Assembly (NCBI GenBank): GCA_024336345.1
Contig: JANFOG010000003.1
Coordinates: 1,556,501-1,620,500, forward strand
Source of the DNA: Mariannaea sp. PMI_226
Taxonomy: Eukaryota > Ascomycota > Sordariomycetes > Hypocreales > Nectriaceae
Direction: 5' to 3'
Length of the DNA: 64,000 nt
In this document: piece after piece, positions 43,280 through 54,975 of the stretch
Numbering within the stretch: position 1 is the stretch's first letter
Layout: every line of letters begins with the position of its first letter
Notes under the pieces: model-generated
The model's database searches: none
Seen by the model: only the letters and a program-made list of their open reading frames with translations
Told to the model about the DNA's origin: nothing
Made by a program: the position numbers and the translations under genes

Positions 43280-44364
43280 TCATGTCCATAGGTTCATCTT
43301 CTCGAAAGCCCAAGCATAGTCAAACCTCTCAGCCTCAGTCATAGAGTCGAGCCTCGCCTGTGTTGGAACCTGAAACAGGCCATCCTCATCCAAGAGGCCC
43401 AGCCGCCGAAAGATGTTCATTGGTGTCCCACCATGGGTGATGCCCCAGTTCGGTTTGGCTACAAAGACATCAATGAGTAAGCCGCACACGAAGGTGTTTT
43501 TTTTAAAAAAAAATTTCATTTTTTTTTTTTGGGACAGACAAACCTCTGATGACAGATCGCCCAGTGAACAAGACGTTCAAAATGGGCTCGAGAGCCGCCT
43601 GCTTGGCGTGCTTGACAATGTTGTTCCATGTTCCTGGACCCTGCGTATCGGGCTTGGTAAACCGGGCTGGGTAGCACAAGGTTGGATATGCCGGAACGCT
43701 GCCAAACATTTCTGTCATACTGATAAGCGGCCTCTGGTGAAATTCTTCCTGCGTCTGGTCTTCTCCATCCGAGGAACGTTGCAGATTCGATTCGTCCATG
43801 GACATTTGATCATCTTGTTCGCTTGCGGGGTATGGAGGACTCAGCTGGGCAAGCTGGGCAGAGGACAGTGGGGAGCTCAGTTCGCTAGAAGATATTGTAT
43901 TGACTTGCTCGTCTTCCGGAAGTGATTGCGGCTGCTCGATCAGGAGGCTTGCATAGTTCGGGACGATACCGGATATTTCAGAGTGTGATTGGTTTGCAGC
44001 AGTTGGGGGAGAGGTTTCATCGTCAGAGGGTATTTCGATGATCTCCACGCCCGGTAGAGGGCGAGTGCCTCCTCTTGTGGATTCAGCATTTCCTTCGTCT
44101 TCAGAAGATGAACTTATCTCGATGATGTCAGGTGGAGTCTTTGCGCCAACCTGACGAGATGAGACTCCCATTCTCGTCGCACGAGATGCACCTCCCTTTC
44201 TATAAACGTCATATAGACGTCTTATTCTAGTAGCACGAGACAAACGCCTTTCTTTGTTGGCGAGAGATGAGAGGATTGCTACACCATCCCGCAAGAAGCG
44301 AGTCCGACGAATAGCAACAGCTGCGGCTCGGCGCCAAGCCATGATAGTGCTGTGCGAGGAAGAG

Positions 44365-44399
<35 letters not shown>

Positions 44400-44468
44400 G
44401 GCGGTGAAGCCAGTCCTACGTCTAAAACGTCGCAGCCGGTCACCTCTGGTGGTAGATGATGGGGCCAT
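43280..44468 (-). CDS. Hypothetical protein with twin SUMO-interaction-like motifs
   Basis: Exons 43544-44468 and 43280-43458 (85-bp intron, GTTTGT donor, TGTAG acceptor) give 367 residues. I do not recognise the family. The N-terminus is Arg-rich (DRLRRFRRRTGF) and followed by a run of about 15 serines, encoded by a purine-rich triplet repeat. Residues 43-110 are again strongly basic. Two motifs, DIIEISSSSEDE (114-125) and EIIEIPSDDE (142-151), share an IIEI core followed by Ser and acidic residues, the layout of SUMO-interacting motifs. A second half (about 230-367) looks more ordered (FGSVPAYPTLCYP, then PNWGITHGGTPMNIFRRLG). A nuclear role is plausible from basic and SIM-like parts, but is inference. 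The gene lies outside the conserved MAT flank. Confidence 0.6.
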
Positions 44469-46171
44469 GATGATCTATGGGGATACAGAATGATGGCCGG
44501 TGAGAAGAGAAGCGAAAGGCTGAGGATGGGGAATCGTATTGCTGCCTATGAGGGGTAACACTCTGGTAATAAATTGGCCACGGGCAAACAGCCGGGCCGA
44601 ATGCAGTTGTGTAACCAAACGGCGAAGTAGATGTGGTTAAACGAGCACGAGGAAAGGGTAATTGCATGTGTAGCTCGGTGATGAAGACAGGGAAGTTCTT
44701 GTTTGACGGGGTTTGGATCGTTGAACTGAACTACCCCAGGCTTCCTAAGGTGCCTAGGTAGTAGAACATGTGGATGAATCTACCATTCGAGCAAAAAGGG
44801 ATTGTCTCATGTTACGAGGCGAGGCAATGAGATAATGTAGCGTGGAAAGCGGTAGAGGAGAGACGTAAGCGACTTTCAGCTGGTTTCAATGTGATTCAGA
44901 TTGGCCGAGTTTTGTGACGCTACGAACAGTAACACAAAAATATGTTAGGGAGTGCGTAGTCATGAAAGAGTCAACATAGAATAGTGATGAATTACGAGAA
45001 CATGTGTTGGCATATGTCTGATAGGTAACCTAGCTGAGCCAAAATGAACATGTCGTCAAAAGCTGAATTATATACAAGGAGATACTTCGGTTCCATTCAC
45101 TCTTTTTCTGGTTACATTCATGGATCTTATCGAACCTAGACACCAATTCCTAGCATACCCTCCTCAGGTCCCTATTCTATACGGTTCCTGGCGATTGTAT
45201 GCTGTAAAAATAGGTTAGGTTGCCTCAGTCGAGGCTGTAAGACGCCTCCCCTCAAGTTCGATCCCCCTAAATTTTCTTTCTGTGGCCGCCATAAGTGTGA
45301 TTAGTTAGTGGTAGTTAGTAGGCGGAACAAGCACCAGCCGGAAGTGGGCGGCAGGTCAGACAGCCTCTCTAGGGACGTTGGGTTGAGTATCACTTCACCG
45401 GAGCTCATGGATGTCTGACACCAAGCAGCTGTATTAAAGCGAGAAGAAGATAGTCTAAAACGCGAAAAAAAAGAACAAAAATAAGAAAGATGAAAAGGCA
45501 AGGCTCACTCTCTATGTCAAATAACCTTTTACTGTCATCTCTATGCTTCTGCTCTCTGCTCGATAATGGAGGGTGTTGGGATACACTCCAATTGACTCCA
45601 AATGAAAAAAAAAAAAAAAACCAGATCTGCATCAGCTTGGCCACCCTTGTCAATCAATATCTTAATTAAGAAGCGGCAACAGCCGATATCTAGTGATTCC
45701 CGCACGGGATACTGTCAGAACTTCGCTTGACGGAGATGGAATTAGTGGATACGTTCTCAGCCAACAGGGGTTGGTCCGCAAGCGGTAGCGGACATCACTA
45801 GTTACGTAGGTACCTTCAGGGAGCGTAGACTGTGCACCTTAGCCTGGGTGAGCACACTACAGGGCTGATGAGGGACACGTAGAACAGTCCGGGTTGCAGC
45901 CGACAAGAGAGGAAGCGCGGGAAAACGATACAAGTACCTATTGTACTGTAATCTTGCTTCTCGTAACCAGTCTTGGTAGCACTCCACTCAGCCCGAAACG
46001 AAAAAAGAGGAAGAAAAAAGGCTGGCGGCATACAACCACTGGCCAATCAAAGCGCCCACCCCATTTCCAGAAACGACCTGGAACTGAAAGGGATTGACGA
46101 AGGGTTTGACGCTCTGGTTACAGGGTTCAACATCTAAAAAAACTCATCACTCACTCATCAAATCAGATTGG
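44469..46171. other. Intergenic upstream of tRNA-Lys
   Basis: No gene supported. It contains poly(A)-type tracts (45603-45620) and a short tRNA-like sequence at 45215-45270, reported as a finding. Confidence 0.5.
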
Positions 46172-46264
46172 GCCCGGCTAGCTCAATCGGAAGAGCGTGA
46201 GACTCTTACGAGTTACTCCGTCACAGACATCTCAAGGTTGTGGGTTCGAGCCCCACGTTGGGCT
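46172..46264 (+). tRNA. tRNA-Lys (anticodon CUU), intron-containing
   Basis: The acceptor stem GCCCGGC pairs with GTTGGGC (two G-U pairs). The D arm is GCTC...GAGC, the anticodon stem TGAGA/TCTCA and the T arm GTGGG-TTCGAGC-CCCAC. The anticodon CTT is at 46205-46207. A 20-bp intron (46209-46228) sits one base 3' of the anticodon, the canonical tRNA intron position. A T-run at 46282-46288 downstream can stop RNA polymerase III. No CCA is encoded, as expected. Confidence 0.95.
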
Positions 46265-47651
46265 ATTCCTATTCAAAGATTCTTTTTTTGGTGGTTTTTT
46301 TTGTCTTTTGTCTTGCCCACACTGCTCTTGTAAGGGGTTTCTCGTGCAGATTCGCCCACGCAATTGATCGATTGACTTCATTTACCACATCCAAGCTTGC
46401 TCGGGATCTCTTTTTGCTCTAAAAAAAGAGGATTGATTGCTGCATATTCGAACGCAGAAATGCCGTTGGTGAAGAAAATTTCAAACAAATCTGGAGTGAA
46501 TCGCCTTTTTTTTAATTGGTCCCTCGTCTACTTTATGTATGACACGGGTTCATACGACACTGCAATGGCTTTACATATTACATCCAATGAACCCAAATGC
46601 TTTTCAGTGAGGCTGGTGAGACTAACAATACAGAGGCGCAAATTGAGTGATGAAAACAGGTCGCTCGTCAAAGATTTTAGCTTGCCTGCGCCAAAAAAAA
46701 AAAAAAAAAAAAAAAAAAGACGTCCATATAAGCGAATACAATATAACAGCCTCAATGGTCACTATCAACTGCGCAGTTGAAGAGGGTAGACATCTTAGGG
46801 CCGTTGTAGGTGATCTCTGTCTGGATTGCGATCATGGATCTCTTTTGGTATTAGCTGTGGGTGGAGGACGTACTACCATCAGAATAATGGAAGAGAGCTC
46901 CACATAGCCCTCTAGCTGATTGTTGACGCGGAAATGACGGGAATGACGGGAATGTCGTCACTGGCCTGCATTGAGGATCAATCGGCCGCGCCGGGGATTT
47001 GGAAGAAATTTTACGCCTGAGGAGGGCTGGTGAGAGAAACAGAAAATACCATCTACTAGTACAGTTCGAATTCGAATATGGGTGAATGGCCGAAGAAACC
47101 TGCTGGAACTTCTGTGCAGTGTTTGAGTAATGGTCTAATGGTCGTCTTTCATCCTCAGCCGTTTAAGTTAAGAGTAAGGTATGGAGTAATATGGAGTAAT
47201 ACCTCAACATAGAATCAGAGCATTCCGATTTCAAGCCAGAACAAAACAAAATGCTTCCTGGAAGCTTAATATGTATTATTATTAACAGCTAGAGGCTTTC
47301 CTACTATTTTTAGAGGGCAGCATCAGAACCTGACTAAAAACCTAATTACTATGGCTACCGAGGTCCTGTACTTTTAATCACCTCCAGTGGCGTTACTGGT
47401 TCATTGGTCTTGATAGCGATGAAGAGTGTTGTTCATCTCAGAAATACTATTACGCAATGCTAACAATAGCAAAATTGAGTCGGGGTTTAGGTGCTGGAGT
47501 GGGAAAAAAAAAATCGTGGTTCTATTGCTAAGCTCTATTGCAATAAAGTGCGTAAACATAATCAAAGGAGACATTGCTCCTGTTTCTAATCATCCATTTC
47601 CGCGCATACGTAAACATCGTCATGTCAAAAATAAGAAATAAGACGCCGCCT
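46265..47651. other. Intergenic downstream of tRNA-Lys
   Basis: No gene supported. It contains a T-rich pol III terminator zone (46282-46303) and an A26 homopolymer (46693-46718). Confidence 0.5.
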
Positions 47652-48874
47652 CTAGTTGAGGAACTTCTTCATGCTCTCAACAGCGCCCACAATGGTCTCC
47701 TCAAGCGGTCGGAAGGTCATGCCGAGCTGCTGGGCAGCCTTGGAAGTGTCTAGGTCGTACAAGGGCACGTAAGAAGCACCTGGCTCACCCTTGGGGGTAA
47801 CATCCTGGAACTCGGGAAACTTCTCCCGGATGATGTCGCAGATGCGCTGGTAGCTGTACTGTCCACTTGTAATCAGGTAACGCTGGCCAGCGGCCTCAGG
47901 CTTCTCATAAGCCAGGACGTGAGCATCGGCAACTATAACAGGAGTTATTAATATATAAAGGGGATTTTCTCATATTCATGACTAGAGGGATAACTTACCA
48001 TCGCGGGCGTCAGCGAAACAGTGGAACCCGTCCTGGGGAACCTCCTTAGCGTAACCGCTGATGAGCTGGAAGATGTCGGCAGAGGAGGTGTTAAGGGCCA
48101 TGGGGTCATGGACACGGTGGACGACAGGTCCGTACACCATGGGGGGGCAGATGGTGCTGATGTTGAAGTTGGGCTAGTATCAAAATTAGCACCAGGCGAA
48201 CTTGTCCACGGGGGAGCATGCTTTGTTTCTTTATTACCTTCTTCTCCTCAACGTACTTCCACGCAGCCTGCTCTGCAAGAGTCTTGGAGGCCAGGTAGGC
48301 CACCACGGGGTTCAGGGAACCCTCTTCCTTGCCCGCGACAGGGTTCCAGTCCTTTTCGCTGTAAGTGTGACCAACTCGGGTTCCCTGAAGAGGGTCGACG
48401 ATGGCAGCGAAGGATGAAGTGATGACAACTCGGGTGACGGCAGAGTTGTTCTTCTGGATAGCCTCAAGAATAGAAGTGGTACCCTTGATGGCGGGCTGGA
48501 AGAGCTCATTCTCGAAGTCGGTAGCGTTGACGAGGAAAGGAGAAGCGGTATGTATAACCTAGCCCTGCGAGTTAGCGAACAGATTCATTCAGGGGTACTC
48601 TTTCAGGGGTGTGTAAAGGGTGGGGGGGTGGGAAGGAAGAACATACACCGTCGACTCCCTTGACAGCCTCGTCGAAGGCATTGGGGGCAGACATGTCCGG
48701 CACGATAGCCAGGCTCAATTGGCTGGCGAACTCTGCATGTGTCTCTCGAACATCGGCAGCCGTCTTCTCAGAACGGACCGTGCCACGGACGTTGTAACCC
48801 TTGCGGAGGAAAGCACCCACCACATGGGCGGCGACGTAACCCGAAGCACCGGTAACTAGAACTGTTTGGGCCAT
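47652..48874 (-). CDS. GRE2-like NAD(P)-dependent carbonyl reductase (extended SDR)
   Basis: Four exons (48647-48874, 48238-48558, 47999-48173, 47652-47932) give 334 residues; introns are 88, 64 and 66 bp. The N-terminus TVLVTGASGYVAAHVVGAF carries the GxxGxxA dinucleotide-binding loop. VIHTASPF and the catalytic YLASK (Y-x3-K, within VVAYLASKTLAEQ) are family hallmarks. STICPPMVYGP and ADARDVADAHVLA follow. The length matches methylglyoxal/ketone reductases of the Gre2 and dihydroflavonol-reductase-like group. Such enzymes reduce aldehydes and ketones with NADPH in the cytosol. The exact substrate is unknown. It lies in a gene-poor stretch with no partner gene nearby. Confidence 0.92.
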
Positions 48875-51829
48875 TTCGAATATACTGTTGTTTTTTTGCT
48901 GAAGTTGATATGGGGAGAAGATTAGAGCTGAAGAAAGTATCGTGATGATGATGATGGTGATAATGATGATGACGATTTGTTGTTGCTGTTATAAGTCTTT
49001 ATGTATTGAGTGTAAGAATACGGACAAATACGACAATTCGATCTTTCTTTATACGACTGCTCAACAGTGATCTTCTTATTATTAATGACGTCGCTGGCTT
49101 CATTACATATTTTCGCCGTCCTTCTCTACCTACTCAGATTACGGCCCCGCCGAAACTGGAAGACAATCCGATGAAAGGGTACTATGGTTAGCGGTCAAAC
49201 ACATTCGGAGGTTTGTGATGTCCCTCACAACTGACTAGTGGGGAAGAGAAAAAAAAATAGAACAGTCTTCAATCACATTCGTCGACTGAGATAACTCGCA
49301 CGCGATGGCAACACTTTCGCTAGCCAGACACCCATTTGTCAGCTTGAGAGAGATAACAGCACCCGACTTGAACACATTCGGCAAGCTAAAGTTCTTTTAC
49401 TTGCTGTGTGCGAGCATCCTGGCTTCGTTTTTGTGGTTGGTGCTGCGCGGAGAAATCTCATAACTTTCCCGTCATTGCCGTGCCTCCCGCTTTTCCCGGT
49501 GGAGTCGCTGTGCCCCGTCAAGCGGACCTGCACAACACTGGATAGCCATACAACAAGACTCGTTCCGACAATCTGTCCCAGTACCGTTAGTATGACAACT
49601 CGTAGCACTGGTGACAGCTTTCGTAGCCATTTCTTTTTATCGGAGACTTTGTGTTTTGGATCATTCTAGCTAAGATATTAGTCATAAATAGTCGCTCCAG
49701 TACGGATTGATGTTGCCGTCTGGCAGCAGCAATAAGTGGCCTCATGACGATGTGAAAGCAATCTTATAGTAGAGAAGTCCCGATTCTTTGTCATTGTATG
49801 ATGCGTTGCTGAACTAGAGTATTTGGGAGCGTTTGGGAATCACATCATCTCAATGCTCGACACTTCGTCACATACACTTTGTGTTACTTAAAAAGGCGGA
49901 GTCGGTAAATCCTTTTGTCTTCAAACCGCAAAAAGTTTTGCCTCACTCTTTCTCAGCATATTTTCCAATCATCATCTTGGATTGGTTTGTGAGGTCGAGT
50001 GTGATATAGCGGCAAAGGGGGATGGCGGTATCTCAACCATTGATCGACGTGGGGATATGCAACCTTTGAAATATGGCATATTTTCACATTTTTCTATCTT
50101 CTAAAGTCAATGAAAGCTAAAGAAACTAGCCCCGTAGGCAGCAGAAGTTATTATCAGCCAGAAGAGCCTCGTTTTCACCTTGAGAGGCAGGTAAAAAGTA
50201 GCGTGCGCTAACTCGCAGCGAGACGCAGTGGGCAGAGAAAAAAAAGGATGTTTGGAATGACTTGGAGAAGCGGCTTGCAAAGGGTAAACTGGCACCAGCA
50301 CACAGGTGCATATTGATTGCTATGCACCGCTCGCCCGTTCAGCTGTCGATTGTGTATCATACCTTGGTCCATCCACGGTTTGATAGATATCGATACTGTA
50401 CTGTAGGTGCCGTGCAGTACCTAAGATAGAGAGATAAGAAAAGAGCTTTATCCATACAAGCCCCATCGTTTCCTCCTTATGTCTTGAACTGTTGGTTTCT
50501 TGATACCTCTTATTATGCCCTAATCGGCCCAAGGTCAGTAGTGCTAAGGACATAGAAGACAGCGGAGGAGATTTGGCGCGAAAAAAGACTCCATAGCCTT
50601 CCCTATTGTAACGTAGTCATTTACTCACTACAGAACAACCTAGGACACATTTTTAACAGTAACGGCAGAAAGTTACACACAAGAATCATATAATTCCTTT
50701 TCCTATTTTCAACATACTCCTCATTTAAAGAAAGAAGATAGTCATCATCTTGAGACAATCTAATAGGTATCTGGCTTTTCTTTTGTTCATGGTTGAAGAA
50801 GGCTTAAGTGCATGAGACAAAAAAAAATGAAGAATAAGATGAGTCCACTATAAATATAGGCCCTAATGGATAGCTTGTATACCGATTTTATTTTAGCCTG
50901 CGCTACTAATAAGGAACCAAGCTCACTCTCACTTCGTACCCCTAGTATAGAAGTACCTTAAAACACAGAAATAGTAATGTCTGAGCAGAAGTCCGTTTGC
51001 CTTTTCGTTAGACTTTCGCCTGCCATAGGTATCTCGTTGAGCCGATCAAGCTAATAGTTTTTCTTTTATGTCCCCTTTCATTTATGTCTTTTTTCCTGAT
51101 TGCTTTGTAACTCTTTATTCTCTCTGTTTTCTTTTTTTCCTCTTTTCTTCTTCACCATTTGAGTTTGTGAATTTTGTTAATCACTCATATAAGTGCGGAC
51201 ATATATGTGAGCTAGATGTCAATGAATGAATCGTTCGCAGCTTAACCAACCTTCATTACCACCCACCCACCGACTCTAGAAAAACAGGAGCTATTCTCAA
51301 CGATGGTTGGCTGAAAGACGGGATGATGTCATGAAGTCTCGGGCATATCGGGTTCCATGACCGAGTTTCGGTTGTCTGTCCCCGAGCCAAAACAGGGTTC
51401 TCACTACACTGTAGGTTAGAAGTAAGGTAAGTAGTGTATCTTGATGTAGTAAGTGAGTAAGTCAGAGCTTCAAACTCAATGCGATTTCATCCAGTCCCTT
51501 AGCAGTCTGCACTTCCGGCCTTGCCGCACGTCCGGCCTCACCGCACGTAAATGTCTCTCCATGTTAGTCAAGGGACAAAACATCGATGTCTAGACTCTTT
51601 TTCGGGATTTCGACGCGGCATTGTGACTTTTATATCAAGTTATATAAAGGACGAATGGCTTCTCCAACGGCACAATATTATCTGGCATCACACAGCTCCA
51701 ACAACAAACAACAACCAACATTCTCGCATCATCCTTCGGTCCAATCGCAGCAACTTCAATTACACCAATTGAATTGAAGACCACAGCTAAACTACAACCA
51801 CAACCACAACTACAAGTACTATAACGAGA
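48875..51829. other. Gene-free 3-kb region
   Basis: It includes a GATGAT-type microsatellite in the upstream region of the reductase gene (48942-48975). The stretch 50600-51200 is A/T-rich. No gene or RNA recognised. Confidence 0.55.
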
Positions 51830-52678
51830 ATGCCTATCGACGCAAACTCCCATTTCTTTGACAACAATGGTGTCAAAATCCATTATCATCTATACGGGCA
51901 GGGCCCGCCATTGGTATTCGTTCACGGCCACCCAGACAACGAAATGACCTGGTCCAAGCAAATCGATGATTTTGCCAAGGACCATACCGTCATTCTTCCA
52001 TCAGTTCGAGGATACCCGCCCAGTGACGTTCCAAAGGATGAAAATGCTTATGAAGGCCATGTAATGGCAAGCGACATGGTGGCTCTTTTGGATCATCTAA
52101 AATTCGAAAAGGCCATCTTCGCTGGTGGTGATATTGGCGGTATTATCGTTCAGAAGCTCGCCTGGTATCATCCCGATCGTGTTTCGGGGCTCATCATCTT
52201 CAACACCCTCATCATGGGCACCATGATGCACCTCATCCACCACGACAAGGAGCAGCAAGAGATTTCCAAGTTCTCTGTCAAGTTCATCAACCACAACCCT
52301 GGCGATCCCTGGGACGTGGACCAGGTGGTCCGTACTATTGAGGATACTGAGTACCGGGCAGAGATCAGACAGTATCTTGCGGAATCTCCCGAATATGGCA
52401 TGTTCTACTTCTTCCGTAAGAACTACCCCGGACCCCCTTACGGTCAAAATATCGACACCTCGGGAATGCACTTTAAGATGCCATGCATCGTCATCTGGGG
52501 CATGCACGAGCCCTATTTGTCCAAGAAAATTCTCGATGGCTTCTACAATTGGTTTGATCAGTCCGCCCGGGTGGTAACGCTCCCAAACTCTGGACATTGG
52601 CCTTGGAGAGATGACCCTGTCAGGGTGAACAGGGAGATGCGATGGTGGATTACCGCACTTGAGGCCGGGCAGCTCTGA
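51830..52678 (+). CDS. Alpha/beta hydrolase, epoxide-hydrolase/haloalkane-dehalogenase-like
   Basis: Intronless, 282 residues. The oxyanion loop HGHPDN (H-G-x-P) is near residue 33 and the nucleophile elbow AGGDIGG near 98, with Asp as nucleophile. The C-terminal SGHWPWRDDP supplies the catalytic His. The Asp-type elbow sets it with epoxide hydrolases and dehalogenases rather than Ser esterases. A cap domain with HDKEQQEISKF lies between. The start MPIDANSHFFDNNGVKIHYH is typical, with no signal peptide, so it is probably cytosolic. Which epoxide or halide it acts on is not visible. Absence of introns contrasts with most neighbours. Confidence 0.88.
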   Translation: MPIDANSHFFDNNGVKIHYHLYGQGPPLVFVHGHPDNEMTWSKQIDDFAKDHTVILPSVRGYPPSDVPKDENAYEGHVMASDMVALLDHLKFEKAIFAGGDIGGIIVQKLAWYHPDRVSGLIIFNTLIMGTMMHLIHHDKEQQEISKFSVKFINHNPGDPWDVDQVVRTIEDTEYRAEIRQYLAESPEYGMFYFFRKNYPGPPYGQNIDTSGMHFKMPCIVIWGMHEPYLSKKILDGFYNWFDQSARVVTLPNSGHWPWRDDPVRVNREMRWWITALEAGQL

Positions 52679-53492
52679 ATGTAAAGAATTTACTGGCCAT
52701 TATATACGTAAAAGAAAGAAAAAAAATACATATCGATGAGATAGTGACTTAAATAGGAAATCCACCTTTTCTTCAAACATGACACTGGACCTGGATGTGC
52801 GAGCCTTTGATTAGCAATTCAGCTCCGTTTGCCCCTCTGGAAGAGGCAAACGTGCTCAACCAAAGCCAAACGAAAAATGTTACCATTGGGTCCCAGGATG
52901 CACCGCAAGAAAGATTTGTCCCTGATGGGCGAGGTCTGTCACACATTCTAACATTCTATCATGCATACAGTCGCTTTGCTCGATGAGAAGAGAAGTGAGA
53001 AGCGGTAGGCCGATCATTAGACAATAACCACATCAGAGACTGCTTCTGCTTCTAGCATAAATCAGCGTGGCTGGCTTGTTTTTCAGGTATCGTTGCAGGT
53101 CATGTGGAGAAAAGAATGGACGAGGTGATTACGATTGATCGATAGGCACCTATTACCTGCTGATTTCAGCCCCATTGAGCCCCGGTTAGTGATATTGGTC
53201 AGGGGGGATAATACTCTATCGTCTAACTCCAAAAAAAATTATGAGTGAGCGTATCTAATCAAGTTTCCTCCGTCTGCTACCGGAACTATCTGGGAATCCA
53301 GCGTTGCACTAGCTTTGAACTTCAAAGGTACTCAACCATTATTGCAGAATATTGTGTATTTTAGACAAATGGGAGGGGGTGCGCTTTTGGATACTCTCCT
53401 AATTGCATGATTTCGTGGACATTATTTCGCATATGCAGTACATCGCCCATCGTAGCCAATGCTGTGTTCCCCCATTGGAAAAAACTGGATGC

Positions 53493-53813
53493 TCATGCCA
53501 CCTGAGCCATGCCATAGACTTGACCACTCTGGTTCTTGGTATTCTCACAGCGCAGAGTCAAGTGCTCAAGCGTTGTGTCCCAGTTATGGCTGGCCTCTTT
53601 ATATTCGACTATCAGAAAATCGTACTCATATGTCGAGCTTCCTGCTCTGCATTCCTCCTTCAAGACAGTAAGATCCTGTACACTCCTCTCCCTGTTATCT
53701 TCTTTATCGACATCGTAGCCATCGTCGTTCTTGAATAGAAACCTAAGTATTCCTGTTATTGCTCTCTGAAAGAGAGTTTCGCCTGGTTCCGGATGTCTGT
53801 CAATGGCTCCCAT
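53493..53813 (-). pseudogene. Fragment of a PD-(D/E)XK-like fungal protein
   Basis: A 106-codon frame reads YEYDFLIVEYKEASHNWDTT, then a segment ending GQVYGMAQV. A D-x-h-h-h-x-E-x-K pattern like DFLIVEYK is the core of restriction-endonuclease-like folds. Many fungal genomes hold long proteins of unknown function with this core followed by a YGM(A/V)Q-like stretch. There is no upstream or downstream continuation, so it is a partial copy. Confidence 0.4.
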
Positions 53814-54085
53814 GCCTGCGGCGATTATGACAAGCGGCCATACTACACGGGTTGTGTATCTTTCTATAGAGTATGCATTAGATCATCATGGAGTTCTCGA
53901 CGTGCCCCAACAGACAAGGGAACTGGTTGAAGATCTTAAGCACCTGATGGACAGCGCAGAGGCCAAATATTGGATTGCAGGGCTGCGGCATTGGTGTGAA
54001 TATGTGGGCAATGGCATTGACAAATTGTGAGATATAATGTGTGTAGATGTATTAGGCCTGTATTCTCCTTCCTGTTATGTTGGCC

Positions 54086-54271
54086 CTAGGAGGGACTAAA
54101 TGAATACTCCAGCTCGCTCTCTCCATGTGGTTCTTCGATTTTTGATATAGCATTGAACCTGCGAATGCAGGCCATCCATTTGATTCCATCCTTAAAACAA
54201 ACCTCAATATGATACTCTATGCCTGCTATCGTAGAACTTCGTGTTGCTGTCATACCGAAGCGATGTGACAC
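54086..54271 (-). pseudogene. N-terminal fragment of an APH-family protein
   Basis: A 61-codon frame contains EYHIEVCFKDGIKWMACIRR, which fits the beta strands of the phosphotransferase (APH) N-lobe (W-hydrophobic-A-R-I). The rest of the kinase-like domain is missing. It may be a remnant related to the frameshifted gene at 41.1 kb, but the two are not close copies. Confidence 0.35.
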
Positions 54272-54975
54272 CGTGTGGTATGCCTCGGCAGGGATGACTG
54301 GCTTGAGCTAAGTGACGGGTATTGGTCGTCTCGGCCAGCTTAGTGAGCTGACAGTCTTCAGCATCTCGGCCTACAGAATCTTAGGAGTCCGCATCTAGTC
54401 AATTGAGGGGTTGGGGAGTAAGTGTGCCGAGGGAGGAGCCAGACTAATCTCGCACCGAGGGGCAGCTGCATTGCACTACAGTTTTCCAAGTAATAACTGT
54501 TAGTTAGAACCCAGATCATCTAAACGGATGAAGCCGACTTACGTGCTATGGTACGTATATACCGCATTGTTTTTATGCACATGTATAGAAAGCGCTGGCA
54601 ATATAGGTCTATCAGTGCGATATAAGTAGATAAATATCGCCAAAAAGGTGTCTCTGTTTGACTTCAATTTCATAGTAGGAAAAGGATTTGCTGTTTGATA
54701 AAAAATGGATGAATAGCTTGGTCATCGTGAAGCAGCATGTTCCATGGAAATTCTACATTGAGAGATAAAATTGGAACTGGTAGACTTCAACTTGGATATA
54801 GACAGATACGCTCAACCTAAACCTATACCAATCATCATAGCGGATGCTACTACACGTTGCCGTCGCTACTTAGGGTTTCCTATTTTTTTTTTTTTTTGTC
54901 AAGCACCAGCTCTTGTTGACCTTCCCGTGACCAATCGTTTTCGCCAGAATGCATTGAAAGCCTCCCTAGTTCGCT

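Larger units (their letters stand above)
52679..54975. other. Gene-poor region with degraded gene relics
   Basis: No intact gene. Two minus-strand relics are listed separately (53493-53813 and 54086-54271). A plus-strand frame at 53803-54030 ends in YWIAGLRHWCEYVGNG and may be another fragment, but is too short to assign. Confidence 0.55.
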
